Program-made: the position numbers and the translations under genes | Origin: Ailurus styani | Lineage: Eukaryota > Chordata > Mammalia > Carnivora > Ailuridae | Assembly (NCBI GenBank): GCA_002007465.1 | Contig: LNAC01001226.1 | Coordinates: 217,290-281,289, forward strand | DNA: 64,000 nt | Direction of reading: 5' to 3' | Shown: piece after piece, positions 1-11,689 of the stretch | How positions within the stretch are numbered: position 1 is the first letter of the stretch | How the letters are laid out: each line of letters starts with the position of its first letter | The notes under the pieces: model-generated | What the model was told of the DNA's origin: nothing | Database searches by the model: none | Seen by the model: the letters and a program-made list of their open reading frames with translations, nothing else

Positions 1-800
1 AGACAGCAAATGGACAGGTCCTGTCATTTTTTCCAGTCTGCAACCCTGTGCCTTTTTATGGGAGCATTTAGGCTGTTCATGATTAAAGTGATTATTGAAA
101 GTTAAGTTTTTATTGACATCATGTTTCCTGTGAAATCATTGTTTCTATGCATTGTTTCTGTAACTTTCTGTTCTATGTCACTCTTGGGTTCTTTGTTCTT
201 TTATAGAACCCCCTTAATATTTCTTGTAGTGCCGGCTTTTTGGTCACATAATCTTTTAGACCTTGCCGATCTTGGAAGCTCTTTATTTCTCCATCCATTC
301 TGAATGTCAGCCTTACTGGATAAAGTATTCTTGGCTGCATGTTCTTCTCATTTAGTGCCCTGATTATGTCTTGCCAGCCTTTTCTGGCTTGCCAGGTTTC
401 TGTGGACAGGTCCAACATTATTCTGATGGTCTTTCCTCTATATGTTAGGAATCTCTTCTCCCTAGCTGCCCTTAAGACTTCCTGTCAGAATTTATAATTT
501 GTGATTCTCACAATTAAGTGTCTGGGGGTCTTTCTAGACTCATTGATCTTGGGGGGTGTCTTCTCTGCCTCTAGGACATGAACACTTGTTCCATTCCCCA
601 GATTAGGGAAATTTTCATCCAATATTTGGTCTACTACCTCTTCTAGTCTTCTCTTTCTCCACCTCCTCAGGGACCCCAATAATTCTGACATTGGAACTTT
701 TCATGGTGTCATTTATTTCCCTAATTCTGTTTTCATGGCTTCTAAGTTGTTTGTTCCATGCCTCCTCCTGATCCTGCTTTTCGATCATTAAAGGCAGAAA
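1..800 (-). mobile_element. LINE-1 fragment: start of ORF2 plus C-terminal part of ORF1
   Basis: Read on the minus strand, positions 418-173 encode the conserved L1 ORF1p C-terminal domain, including the stretches 'ARKGWQDIIRALNEKN', 'PRILYPVRLTF' and 'KPALQEIL'. Positions 691-485 encode the preceding RNA-recognition-like part ('RHLIVRITN') in another frame, so at least one frameshift separates them. Positions 120-1 resemble the beginning of ORF2 ('NSLNAPIKRHR' by eye) with an in-frame stop. The order ORF1 then ORF2 on the minus strand is normal for L1. The element continues beyond the left edge of the window and is truncated within ORF1 near 790-800. It is a dead copy. The plus-strand open frame at 121-303 is its antisense shadow. 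Confidence 0.88.
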
Positions 801-1880
801 TTCTATGACAATCTGTAAAAAATTCCTTCATGAATTTTAAAATTTTGTTTAGCAATTTGATAACTTTTCCCTAGATAATATGCTATTTAATTCAAATTTT
901 AAAATGTATTGATATAGATTTATAAATATCTTATAAATGTAGAAAAATTTCACCTGATTTATGAAATTTACCTTTATTTACTATAGTTCATAGTATTCAA
1001 GAAGAACGTTTTTATTCCTACAGCCCAGCGGCATTGTCCATCTTTTTTTGTACAATTGGCTTGTTACTGTTCTTGTGTCACCATTTAATGAAAAGAGTTG
1101 TACTTGACTATCATCAAATATATTGATCCTTCTTGCTCTATTTCACTAATACCTGGCCTTAGAATCTTTCTGCCAGGTCTACAATTCAAAGGCTCATTGC
1201 TATTTAGTCATTAATTTAGTAACCAGTGTGAACTGGGACTCCTACTTTCACTGCATGGTCAGCTATGTCATTATAAGAATTAATTTTAGGATCATTTGAA
1301 GCAATCATAAAGACTGTGTAGCCCAGAGAGTATGTACTTTCCCCATGGTTATTCTTGTTTTCATCTCCCTCTGCTACTGACTTCTTTCTGGAATGTGATT
1401 TGTTATTTCCAGTCCAATTTTGTCTTGGGATCTGATTATTAGGTTTGTAGTCTTGGGTTTAGTATCGGAAGGCAACAGAGAATGGCTTTGGGTTGCTTAG
1501 AAAACTGTTCCTACTCAGTAAAATAATAACTTATTTTGCTTTACTCGTTGATGGTACCATGTCTCTGAGGTAAGAATATGAATTAAGTTTTGATGGACAT
1601 AATTTATTACCTTGTCCTAAATAATTTTGCTTAATGGCTCCATCTAACCTTTAGTTATCAGAAATTCCCTCAGGACTCAGACAGATGCCTGGCCATTTAT
1701 TCTGATTCTCACAGCTTTGGTGGCTTTGTTTTCTTTCTTAGTTTGAGTATCTTTCTGTGGGAAAATTAGGAAATAAAAATAAGGACCTTCTAGCTACCCA
1801 ATATTTTAACCTGAATGTCATCAGGAAATTATTTTTCTCACTTAAAGAAAATTTTCTTGGTGATCTGTAAGAAGTCCTGC
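801..1880. other. Unassigned AT-rich non-coding sequence
   Basis: No gene, RNA or repeat family was recognised here. Reading frames are short and lack any family signature. Confidence 0.5.
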
Positions 1881-1886
1881 TGTATG

Positions 1887-1933
<47 letters not shown>

Positions 1934-1950
1934 GTGTGTGTGTGTGTGTG
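1881..1950. repeat. Compound microsatellite (TATATG)n-(TG)n
   Basis: About 70 bases of TGTATG/TATATG hexamers pass into an uninterrupted TG run at roughly 1931-1950. The minus-strand 'HTHTHIHIHI' open frames across it are artefacts of the repeat. The length and purity suggest it may vary in length between individuals. Confidence 0.95.
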
Positions 1951-2191
1951 CATAGACATTTTCCAGTGATGAAAAGTCAAGATGGGAAAAATTATTTATG
2001 AACTTTAATGTAAACTCAGGGACAGAGGGCAAACATTTGGTTATGAAATTAATTCATGGTATATATAAGACCAATTCAAATATAAATTCTAACATGATAT
2101 AATCTGAATTATACTTTTGATCCCCTAAATTCTGAGATCTCTTGATAGTTGAGAATATTTTAATTTGGGAAAATACAGAAATTATAAGTAA

Positions 2192-2385
2192 CTTTTGTTT
2201 TTGAGAGATAGAGAAAGAGCATACAAGTGAAGCGTGGGCAGAGGGAGAGGGAGACAGAGAATCTCAAGCAGCCTCCACACTCAGTGCAGAGCCCTACGTG
2301 GGGCTCAGTCTCACAACCTAAGATCATGACCTGAGCCGAAATCAAGAGTTGGATGCTTAATCAACTGAGCCACCCATGTACCCAG
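2192..2385 (-). mobile_element. Carnivore tRNA-derived SINE (CAN SINE), older copy
   Basis: Read on the minus strand, it has the SINE head ('GGCTCAGTTGATTAAGC'-like), the GGTCATGATCTTAGG segment and a C/T-rich body. It is flanked by a perfect 14-bp target-site duplication, GAAATTATAAGTAA, at 2178-2191 and 2386-2399. The sequence is diverged and lacks a good AAATAAATAAA tail, so it is an older copy. Confidence 0.92.
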
Positions 2386-2399
2386 GAAATTATAAGTAA

Positions 2400-3630
2400 T
2401 TCTATTAAATATCATTTTTATAAGTCATTAGAAACATTTTGCAAGATAGATACCATGTAGAAGACCACAGGAGCAGGGTAAAATAATGTCCTTTCTTTCA
2501 TATGCTTACTGTAGGACTTTTGAGCATCTAGTTACTCAGTGATACACTCCAGATATTATGATGATACTTATTCTCATTGACATTTGCTGGTTTGGTTCCA
2601 CCTTTCTTGTGGCCAAAGAGCATTTTTTTTTCCTGAATAAATGGGAAATTGATCCATCCTGGTCAGAGTACAACCTTGGCCAGAGTGATTGATTAAAGGA
2701 TAACCAAAATGACTCAGAAGGACCTAACAAGAACTACCCTAGGGATTTCCTATCTAAGATATTAAGGAATACTATCTATTTTTACTGGCCTGTAGGTAAA
2801 GTAAGATGTACATGTAACTGATATGCTGAGTAAGCACAATGTGTGGACTTTGCTTTTTACCATCCCTTTAAATGTTAATCAGGGGCAATATTCCCTTACC
2901 TTTGTGTTAAAAACTGAAGCAGGCTCATGACTTTACTGCTCACCTTTAGAAAAAAGAGAATGCTATTCTATAGTCACTTTATCTGGAAATAAGTTTCAAA
3001 TTAGAAATTATAATATCCCAGTACTGTTTATAATCCCCAAACAGTGAAATTCACTTGGTTGCAATTGTTTTTTCCTTCTTTTCTCCAGCTAGAACCTACA
3101 TTTGTGAAAGAGGTAATTGTGTCGTTTTGACATGTTTTCTTTTGATTTGAGCTTCTCTTTCTTTCTTCTCTCCCTACCTTCCAGCTGTGGTTTTGAACTT
3201 CCCGGGGATATAAATATGGAGAACAGGTTGAATTAGAAAATTCTTACCTGAACTAGTAGTAAGCTGTTTTCAAACCCTCTAAGCTGACAGATAAAGCTGA
3301 ATCTTATTTATACTTCTATGGGATTTAGGAGCTCTCTCCTGGATGTCTCTATTTTCTTGATCTTGGCAGATACCTATCTATTCTAGGTGGTCCACTGACG
3401 ACTCTTCTGCAGCCACTGGGTAACATTTTAGACTCTCTCTGCTGATGTCCCCTTGGCTTTATTGGATAGGGCTCAACACAACTTCAATCTGGTTTTCCTC
3501 CCCTCTAACACAAATTTGATTTATGAGAAAAATTCACGTATTTCTAGTCCCTTCAAAGTCTAACAGTATAGGTTAACTCCAATATCCCTACGCAGATGTT
3601 GAACTAGTTCAGGGAATACATTTCAAAAAT
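2400..3630. other. Unassigned non-coding sequence
   Basis: No gene or recognisable repeat was seen. A pyrimidine-rich stretch lies near 3145-3185. The short frames have no family signature. Confidence 0.45.
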
Positions 3631-3643
3631 CTGAGTGTTTTTT

Positions 3644-3831
3644 CTTTTTAAAGAGACCTTATTTATTTATTAGAGAGAGAGTGAGTAAGCACAGGGCATG
3701 GGGATAGGACGAGGGAGAAGCAGACTCCCCATTGAGCAGGCAGCCCGATGTGGGGCTTGATCCCAGGACATTGAGATCATGCCCTGAGCCGAAGGCAGAC
3801 GCTTAAACAACTGAGCCACCCAGGTGTCCCT
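3644..3831 (-). mobile_element. Carnivore tRNA-derived SINE
   Basis: This is a minus-strand SINE. It has the complement of the TTTATTTATTTATT tail at its left end and the tRNA-like head (GAGCCACCCAGGTG) at its right end. The 13-bp duplication CTGAGTGTTTTTT lies at 3631-3643 and 3832-3844. Confidence 0.93.
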
Positions 3832-4084
3832 CTGAGTGTTTTTTTTAATGCCCCCTTTCTAGACTTGTTAAGAGAACATGCCCTAACCACCCACCCACTC
3901 CCAAATAGGTGGCGTGAGGAATTCACAGCACAGTGACAACTCTTGCCATCAGCTTTCTCTCCCTCTGTTATATCTTCTTGATTTGGGTGGTGAATCTAAG
4001 AGTCATGGAACAAATCCTTCATCATTGGTTTTGTAAATTCCTCTACAATATAGTGCCAGAAAGATCCACTCCTTATATCATCTG

Positions 4085-4165
4085 GACTGCTAGAGGGAGA
4101 ACAAGAGAGAGGAGAGACAGGCAGAGAGAGACAGGGAGGGAAGGAAGGGAGAGAGAGAAGGAATG
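4085..4165. repeat. Purine-rich (GA/GGAA) low-complexity tract
   Basis: About 80 bases of GAGA/GGGA-type sequence on the plus strand. The plus frame at 3933-4181 and the minus frame at 4090-4398 across it are composition artefacts. Confidence 0.85.
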
Positions 4166-4300
4166 GAACACACTATGGTAAAATGTTTTGAGGTACTGGG
4201 TTTGGAGCAGCAGCCACAGTAGCTGATCTTCCTATTGCTGCTGTTACTGGTGCTGATACTATCACAGTAGCTGATATACATTTTAAAAAAATATGTATCA

Positions 4301-4502
4301 GGGCAACAGTGGGTTGAGCATCTGACTCTTGATTTCAGCTCAGGTTGTGATCTTGGGATCATGGGTTTGAGCCCTGTGTCAGGCTCTGTGCTCAGCATGG
4401 AGTCTGCTTCTCCCTTTCCCTTTCCCTTTGCTCCTACCCCTGCTCACAAGTGTGCTCTCACACACTCTAGTTCTCAAATAAATAGATAAATCTTTAAAAA
4501 AT
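4301..4502 (+). mobile_element. Carnivore tRNA-derived SINE with CCCTTT repeats in the middle
   Basis: The head (GTGGGTTGAGCATCTGACTC), the GATCTTGGGATC motif and the AAATAAATAGATAAATC tail are present. It is flanked by a 16-bp duplication with one mismatch: AAAAAAATATGTATCA (4285-4300) and AAAAAAATGTGTATCA (4503-4518). The middle holds three TTTCCC units near 4412-4430. This version of the head ('CATCTGACTCTTGATTTCAGCTCAGG') marks an older SINE subfamily. Confidence 0.93.
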
Positions 4503-4518
4503 AAAAAAATGTGTATCA

Positions 4519-6010
4519 AATTGTGGGCAAAATCAATACCTTGAAAATCTCAAGTTATTCAGTGAAAATTCCTTTCTATTGGAGGCAAAACTGATGCCCG
4601 TAACTTTTTTTGTTGCTCTAATTACTCCTTTGTTTCCTTCTTATTATTTTATCATATGGAAGAGAGATAATTGTAGTTCCGTATTATTATTTGGTATTAG
4701 TTTTAGCCCATAAGTGCCAGTACTCTTGACATTTTGTTTTAAAAATTGTGTAACAGTTTTGTATTTCTCTTAAAACTATCTTTATAAACTTTATTTCTGG
4801 AATGATAGGCATTAAAAAAAAGGATGGAAGCATCTAATAAAATGTAAATACTTAAAAGCATTTTCAAAAGTGAAAGATAGTATAAGGACTTTTAAAGTGT
4901 CACAATATTTAATCATTAATTTTAATTCAGTACGATAAATAATACAACAGTAGATTGTGATTTCAAGAATAAATTTCACAAAAAAAGAATAAATTTCGGA
5001 AAAATTGCTCTGCTGCAAATAAAATTGGCCAGTGGATGAATCAAACATGTATTACATTTAATCAGCTCTCTTGTTGAAGCACATCTAGAAGAGAAAATAA
5101 CCAAAGAATTTGTATGTAATTTCTGAACTTGACCTATATATCATTATGTGTTTTGTCTTTTCCCAGTAAGATATTTTTATACTTGCCCTATTTGGGGCAC
5201 AAAAAAGTTCCCTGATAGAGAGTTCCACTTTCGGGATTTGCAGAAAATATGCAGCCTAGAGAGCAGGAATCCTACATGCTTACTGGTTACATTTACATAT
5301 ATTCAATAAGTGTATCTGTTAAGAACTAAAATAAAATAAACAAAACTAACTTGAAAATAAGGATATTTAACAATATTGAGGGAATAGTGTCCATCTTGAA
5401 AGCAGTGCTATTCTAAAGAACACATATCATGATGTGGTCAAAGGTCATGCACTAAAATCACAAACACAGAATACCCTAATGCCTCGTGTGATGGAATGAG
5501 CAAACATTTTAAAATAGACATCATAAACATCCTGTCTTCTGGAACGTCTTAGAGCATTTTGAATCATTTTGAAGAAGGTGAACAGAGCTGAGCTGCTGCT
5601 TGAAAGTAATTTGTCTTTCAGTTCTTATCTAGGAGTGAAAATTAGATCTAAAAATTCCATAGCATGGGGCTTTATGACACATATAAAACACAGCAATGAA
5701 ATTGCCATGGCTTTGAAGTTGTTTTTTAAGTGACTCTTTGTGGAATGTTTTGAGATGAGATTGAATAACTTGCATTGGAGTCTTTCTTTTTTCTTTCTTT
5801 TAAAATGAACTTTCATTTTGTTTTTGTAATAATACCGATTATAGTATAGAATCTTGATGATTCTATTATATGTACACATACTGTAGTTGTTTAATTTTCA
5901 TATTATCATCAGAAACTTACTGGAAAAAAACAGTACCACTATACAACACTTCTGAATCATAACTCATTTCCCAAAAACTAATTTAATTGTAAACAATAAG
6001 GGGCAATATA
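4519..6010. other. Unassigned AT-rich non-coding sequence
   Basis: No coding, RNA or confident repeat signal was found. The minus frame at 5625-5879 is lysine/tyrosine-rich translation of AT-rich DNA and resembles no known protein. Confidence 0.45.
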
Positions 6011-6014
6011 TTTT

Positions 6015-6160
6015 GTGCAATATAAAAATGTAGGTTTTGGAATCATGAACTGAGTCTTAGTCCCAGGTCCACTTAATAGTATTTTTGCAACTTTGCAAAA
6101 TTGGCATAACATAAACTCTTTAAGTCTCTGATATTTACTTCTTAGAATGTTTCATGGACA
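6015..6160 (+). mobile_element. Degenerate MIR SINE
   Basis: The plus strand shows the MIR order: 'TTTTGGAATCATGAACTGAGTC' (tRNA-derived region), 'CACTTAATAGT' (compare CACTTACTAGC), 'CAACTTTGCAAAATTGGC' and then 'CTCTTTAAGTCTCTGATATTTAC' (compare CTCTGTGCCTCAGTTTCC). Divergence is high, as expected for MIR. The ends are approximate. Confidence 0.55.
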
Positions 6161-6164
6161 TATC

Positions 6165-6827
6165 TGCTTTGAAGGAGAGTGTGTGTATCAAATATATATC
6201 CTAAATTCTAACGGAAACATTTTCAGCAATATCAGGTATATTGTATATCAAAGGAGTATACTGGGTTTCACTGGGTTGACATTTTTTTATGATTTTCAAA
6301 ATTCTTTATTTTAAAAAAGTGTATCTGATGTAGAAGTTCATATCCCTATGTCCTTTCTGTAGCAGAATCTGAGAAGGTAAGGAAATATTATAGATTGGAG
6401 CTGGATGATTTATATCTGTGTGTGTCATGAAAGATAGGAAGCAAATAGGTATAATTGTTGAACTAAGTACATCACCAGTGTTTACATCATACATAGTTAA
6501 ATATCTGTTCAGACAAATATTCTCCTAAATGCCATTTGTTGAGTCCTCAAATCAGTTCAATGTGAAGGTTCTATAAAAGATTTTTATATGTTACTTTCCT
6601 CTGGTGAGATTTCTCCCACAAACTCAGAGGCCTTGCAAGATATGGAGCTATCCTTTCAGAATATGGATTACTAGATTACCATTTAAAATGAAACTACTCT
6701 TAGTGTAAAATTGAGTCCAAAATCAATGTAAGAACATAACCAGATTCTCAGCCTTAGCATTGGATGTTTTCTACTATGACAAAGATTTTCCCATGGAAAG
6801 CAGTCAGAAATCAATAGTATCTTTAAA
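6165..6827. other. Unassigned AT-rich non-coding sequence
   Basis: No gene or repeat family was recognised. Confidence 0.4.
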
Positions 6828-6829
6828 GA

Positions 6830-7740
6830 TCAATTTTTAAAGTTTTTAGTTATGGTAAAATACACACAACATAGAATTTATCATCTTAGCCACTTTTATG
6901 TGTGTAGTTCCTTAGTGTTAAGTATGTGCATATTGCTGTGGAACCAATCTCCAGAACTCTTTCCATCTCGTAAAACTCAGTAAACAACTCACAGTTTTCC
7001 CTCCCCTCAGCCCCTGGCAGTCACCATTGTACACTCTTGTCTTTATGAACTTGACTAGTCTAAGCACCTCATATAAGTGGATTCATACAGTAGTTTGTTT
7101 CTGTGCGTGTATGACCACCTTATTCATTTAGAATAATATTCTTAAAATTTAATTATATTATAGCATGTGTCACAATTTCCTTTTTAAGGCTGAATAATAA
7201 TCCATTGAATACATATAACACATTTTATTTATCCATTTATCCATTAATAGACCACTGGGTTGCCTACACCTTTTGGTTATTGCGAGTATGCTATAATCAT
7301 GTGTCTCTTCAAGATCCTGCTTTCAATTCCTTTGGGTATATACCCAGAGGTGGAATTAGTGGATCAGATGGTAATTCTACTTTTAACTTTTTAAGGAACT
7401 ACCATACTGTTTTCCATAGTGATTACACCATCATATTCCAATTTTCCATATCCTTGTCAACACTTGTTATTTTCTATTTTAAAAAAATAACTATCCTTTT
7501 GGGTGTGACGTATGTCATTCTCATTTTGGTGTGCATTTCCTTAATGATTAGTGATGCTGAATATCTTTTCATATGCCTGTTGGTCTTTGTATATCATCTT
7601 TGGAGAAATTCAAGTTTTTTTCTTTAAAAAATACAATTCTTTGTTTTTTCTTGTTGACTTATAGAATTTCTTTATATAATATAGATATTAATCTCATCAG
7701 ATAAATGATTTGCAAATATTTTCTTCCATTCCATAGGTAG
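6830..7740 (-). mobile_element. Old LINE-1 3' end and C-terminal ORF2 (L1M-like)
   Basis: The left part (6840-7190) matches the antisense of an L1M 3' UTR as I remember it ('GGTAAAATACACACAACATAG', 'CCCCTGGCAGTCACCATT'). The right part (7215-7735) is antisense to the end of ORF2 ('GGGTATATACCCAGAGGTGG', 'TTAGTGGATCAGATGGTAATTC'). The plus-strand frame of 140 codons at 7205-7627 is an antisense shadow with no independent support. The copy is 5'-truncated and inactive. Confidence 0.85.
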
Positions 7741-7754
7741 CTTTTGTTTTGAAT

Positions 7755-8905
7755 AATTTAATTTTTAGAGCAGTTTTAAGTTCATAGAAATATTAAGCAG
7801 AAAATACAGAGATTTCATATATATCCTCTGCCCCCACCCATGCATACATAGCCTTTCTCATTATCAACATCCCCACCCAGGGTGGTACATTTGTTAACAA
7901 TGATAAACCTATGTTGACACATATCACCCAAAATCTATAGTTCACCTTAGGGTTCATTTGTGGTGGTGTTCATTCTGTGGGTTTAGATAAATGAATAATG
8001 ACATATATTCATCATTATAATATCATACAGGGTATTTTCACTGCCGTAAAAATCCTTTGTGTTCTATTTATCCCTTCCCCCTCCTGTCACCCCTGGCAAC
8101 CATGATCTCCATAGTTTTGCCTTTTCCAGAATTTCATGTAGTTGAAATCATATAGTTTGTAACCTTTTCATTAACAATATGTCATAAACATTTTCCCCTA
8201 ATATTTCATAACTGTGTACTAATAACATATATGTATAGATATATGTATTCTATAGATATGTGAGAATAGGTAAGTCTCAACATATTCAGTCATTTCCTTA
8301 TTGGGGTCATTCAGCTTGCCTTTATATTTTTGTTATTGGTAATGATAACAAAAACTGGTTGTACCAAGGACACCCAATTTGCATGCCAGAGTTCAATCTT
8401 AATGGATAAGTTTCCAAAAGTGGGACCACTGACTGAGTGTATGCACATTCTTAATTTCAATAGAAATGGCTACATCATTTTTCAATCAAGTGGTATGAAT
8501 TTATATATTCACCAAAAATATATGAAAACACCCATTTCCCTACCATAATGTCAGCATTAGATATCAATTTTAAAATTTTGTCCAATCAAATAAAAAGAGG
8601 AAGCTCTTTGCTTTAACTTACACTACTCTGAACTTTTGTATCTTTTCTGTTACCCATTTGTATTTCTTCTACAAAGTTACAAGAAATCTTTGCCCATTTT
8701 TATTTCTTTGTTTTTGACTATGCAAATGTAAGAAGCTTATTATATGTTAGAGATACATAACATTTATTCTTAAGACTGCATTTTGACTAATTCTTATCTT
8801 CCTTATTTGTTTATGGTGTCTTTTGCTTTCATAAATTTTATATATTTGAATCTAGTTATCTATTACTCATAGTTCCTGGGGTTTTTTGTTTAAGAAAGCC
8901 CCTTT
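7755..8905 (-). mobile_element. Second old LINE-1 3' portion (L1M-like)
   Basis: It begins with antisense L1 3' UTR ('CAGTTTTAAGTTCATAG', 'CACCCAGGGTGGTACATTTG', 'TTTTCACTGCCGTAAAAATCC'). It continues through ORF2-derived sequence to about 8905, including 'TTTATGGTGTCTTTTGCTTTC' and a final 'TGTTTAAGAAAGCC'. It lies directly behind the preceding L1 in the same orientation, so there are two separate insertions or a rearrangement. A related 3' UTR copy occurs at 36310-36930. Confidence 0.82.
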
Positions 8906-9775
8906 CACCACCCACTGACCTCATGTTTTTCTTTAGGTTTCCACCAAAAGACAGACTCAAATCTGTCTGACTATCCACCCAAGTCACCCAGTGCCCCTCC
9001 AATCATGCTTCTTACAGAGAAAGTCCTCAAAGTTGTCTGCTTTCCCACACAACCAAGAAATGACGATCAGTCCCCATTCCTCACCTTGCTTCCTGGTAGG
9101 GCAAGCCCCCATCTATCCACCTCCTCCAGCCCCTCACTGGCCCTCACGCACACCCCGCTCCTGCTTATTCCATGTGATCTGCCACCCACCCAAGCTTCCA
9201 TAGGAAAGGGCTGGGGGGGGGGGACAAAGGGATATAGACAGGCTGTGGCCAGACCCAGGCCGAGGCTTGCCCACGCTGCATGGAGAAGCTGAGGTCCCCA
9301 CAATGAGCTCTGAGGACAGGATCCTGTGCTTCTGAATTAGGTTTGTCACTTTCTGCCACTCCTGTCACAACAGGGAACGTGGCAGGGGGAGGAAGGGTCT
9401 CTGTCTGAGTTCCCCACCTCACCATGTGTCCAGGGTCTCCTCTGTCAGGCTTGGACTGGGAGCCACGCCTCGGGAGCCGCCGAAGGTGGCAGAGACTAAA
9501 TGATAAGGGGAGCCGGGCTAGTCCCTATCCAGGAGTCATCAGTCGAGGTCTGCTGCTGTCAGAGCAGGCCCGCCACAGGGGAATCTAAGCCCGTAGCTGA
9601 AAGCGCACCATCACTGAGGAGCAGGATGTGCAGAGCCACCAGGCAGCCCCGCGTCGCCAGGGCGCAGAAACTGGCCCACCCACTCCCCCACTGTCCGAGG
9701 CTCTGTGCCAGCTCTGAGCTGGAAACAGTGGGGCAGAGCACAGAAGAGGGGCCCGGGTCACAGGAAGACTCTTGT
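8906..9775. other. GC-rich block of unknown origin
   Basis: This stretch is clearly richer in G+C than its surroundings, particularly from 9090 to 9760. It contains scattered CpGs (for example near 9465-9482 and 9645-9665), a run of 11 G at 9213-9223 and C-rich tracts. It lies between two old L1 fragments. Open frames exist on both strands (9005-9292 plus, 9500-9808 plus, 9165-9425 minus), but none has a domain I recognise, and open frames on both strands are expected when stop codons are scarce. It could be an LTR, a CpG-island remnant, an unrecognised retrocopy or a regulatory element. Confidence 0.5.
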
Positions 9776-9784
9776 TTATTCGTT

Positions 9785-10130
9785 CATTTGTTCATTCTTT
9801 CTTTTTAACATTTTATTGTGAAATATGCACACCAACAGAAGGGTTTAGAATACAAATGTCCAATTTGGCAAATAATTATAAAGGAAACACTCCGAAACCA
9901 CCAGTAAGGACCTCAGAAACCTCCACGTGCCTTTCCTGATCATTACTCAAGCACCACTCTCCGCCACCCCTGCACCCGTTTCTCCAGAGTTAACCACAAT
10001 CTGCTTTTGTGATCTCCACCTCTTTGCTTTAAGGTCAATTTACCTATATACGCATCACCTAATAGTATAGTTTAATTTCATCTGTTTTTTTAACCTTACA
10101 TAAGCAATAATACTATGTATATTTTTTTTA
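9785..10130 (-). mobile_element. Old LINE-1 3' end fragment (L1ME/L1M-like)
   Basis: The plus strand reads 'AACATTTTATTGTGAAATATGC', 'AATGTCCAATTTGGCAAATAATTATAAAG', 'CAGAGTTAACCACAATCTGCTTTTGTGAT' and 'AATAGTATAGTTTAATTTCATCTG'. These match, in order, my recollection of the antisense of an old L1 3' end. A degenerate TTCATT tract lies at its left edge. Confidence 0.7.
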
Positions 10131-10546
10131 AAAAGACCCCTTTCATTATAAAAGTATAAAAATATTTTCCTACTTTTTAAAAATTAACAAATAGTTGTTA
10201 TATCTTTGCTTTATAGGTAGATAATTCATTGTGTGTGTAGTTTGAGGTAAATATATTTTACCTTGGGATATATAGACAGACAGTCATGCCAAGAACATTA
10301 TTAAACAGCCACCCTCCATTTTTCCTATTATATAATAATTATATTTAAATTAACCAATTTCTAGATCTATTTGTGTCACCAGGTTATTTCTATAACTGTC
10401 AAAGTTCATTCAGATCTACTCTTCTATTACTCAAGTTTTGTTTTTAGTAGAAATGCCAGCAAAGTTTGACCTTGCTCAAAAGAATAGATTATAATTCTAA
10501 CCTTCCCTTATTCAAAATGTGAAAATAAAAGAGAAGGAAGGAACAG

Positions 10547-10577
<31 letters not shown>

Positions 10578-11689
10578 CACACACATATACAAAGAAGAGG
10601 GAGGAAAAACTTAAACTTATTTTCCCTACCTTATCCTCTCTCTGGTTTTTCAGATCTTATAGTATACGCCCTCATAAAAAGAGTAAACACATGTAATTCT
10701 TCCTTTCATACACCTCAGGGAATATGAAGCATGAGTTTTGGGGAAGTTTAATGAAAAACAAAAAAGTCGTGAGACCCTGTTGCTTTTTTTTCCCATTTGT
10801 CCTTTGCTTGTTCATTTATGTGTCAATTTTGTTTCTTTGTCCCTTGTGTGTAGTAATTCCTGTTACAAAATGAAAATATCAAGTCTTGATATCCAACTTA
10901 TCTGCTATACAAGAACTTTTTATGTAGTATCTATAACTAGGACTCCTATAAAGAGATTTATGGATACGATAGTCACAGTTACATAACTTGGCTGCTACTG
11001 TTTATTTTATATATTGAGGTTAGAAGTTTGTTTTGGTATTCAAGTTTTGATATTTGAATCAGCCTTTCTAACGTCCTTAGGTTACAATTCTTACTCTTTA
11101 ATAGTCACGAAGCATCCCTTCTCTCTAGGCTTTTTAAACATTAGAGCAAACCACATGGCTGGCTTTAAATTTTTCCAGGTTATAGAACAACTTTGGTTCT
11201 GCTTTGATCAATATAACACAGTAAGCCTCCTATCCTAAGAATTAAATGGGAATAATTATTTCATCATCTAAAAAAACATAAGGTTTCTTAAGCTCCATTA
11301 CCTGTGCTTGGTTTTCAAATTTCCTTTGTCTTTATTTTCAGATTTTCTTCATTTTCAGATTTGTATTTTTTTCTATTTTTAAAATTCTAGACCAACATCT
11401 AAATCAAAATTCACCAAAAAATAATTTTCTATTACTTTATTTTCATTCTTGTGCTCAGATAATTTTTGGAATTTCAAAGTCATTGCTAAGACATTTGAAG
11501 TTTTATTAAGCATTCTTAGCATCCAGTTTTTTCTAGGTAATATATATAACAGAAGAAATACTTGCTATTTCATGGTCAGGAGTTGACTCATTTTTAATAT
11601 ATAAGTTTAATAGGTTATGGATAACCCAGTATAAAGGTTATGGATAAGCCCAGTATAAAATTATGATTATGACCAATGATTTAAACTGT
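10131..11689. other. Unassigned AT-rich non-coding sequence
   Basis: Apart from the CA microsatellite at 10545, no family was recognised. The plus frames at 10738-10986 and 11014-11238 have no known domain. Confidence 0.45.
10545..10586. repeat. (CA)n microsatellite
   Basis: A CA run with a single interruption (AAA at about 10560-10563), ending in CATATAC. Confidence 0.95.

Noticed and set aside
173..691. L1 ORF1-like protein on the minus strand as a possible domesticated gene
   Set aside because: The two halves are in different frames, the ORF2 start next to them carries a stop, and the copy is truncated; nothing suggests a maintained gene.
1738..2032. Frames with HTHTHIHIHI or YTYTYT repeats
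   Set aside because: Translation of the microsatellite; not a protein.
7205..7627. 140-codon plus-strand open frame starting MNTYNTFYLS
   Set aside because: It lies entirely on the antisense strand of an L1 3' portion; the DNA landmarks are L1 and the frame has no domain of its own.
9005..9808. Open frames on both strands in the GC-rich block
   Set aside because: Several overlapping frames on opposite strands indicate stop-codon scarcity from base composition rather than coding; no domain is visible. The block itself is kept as a finding.
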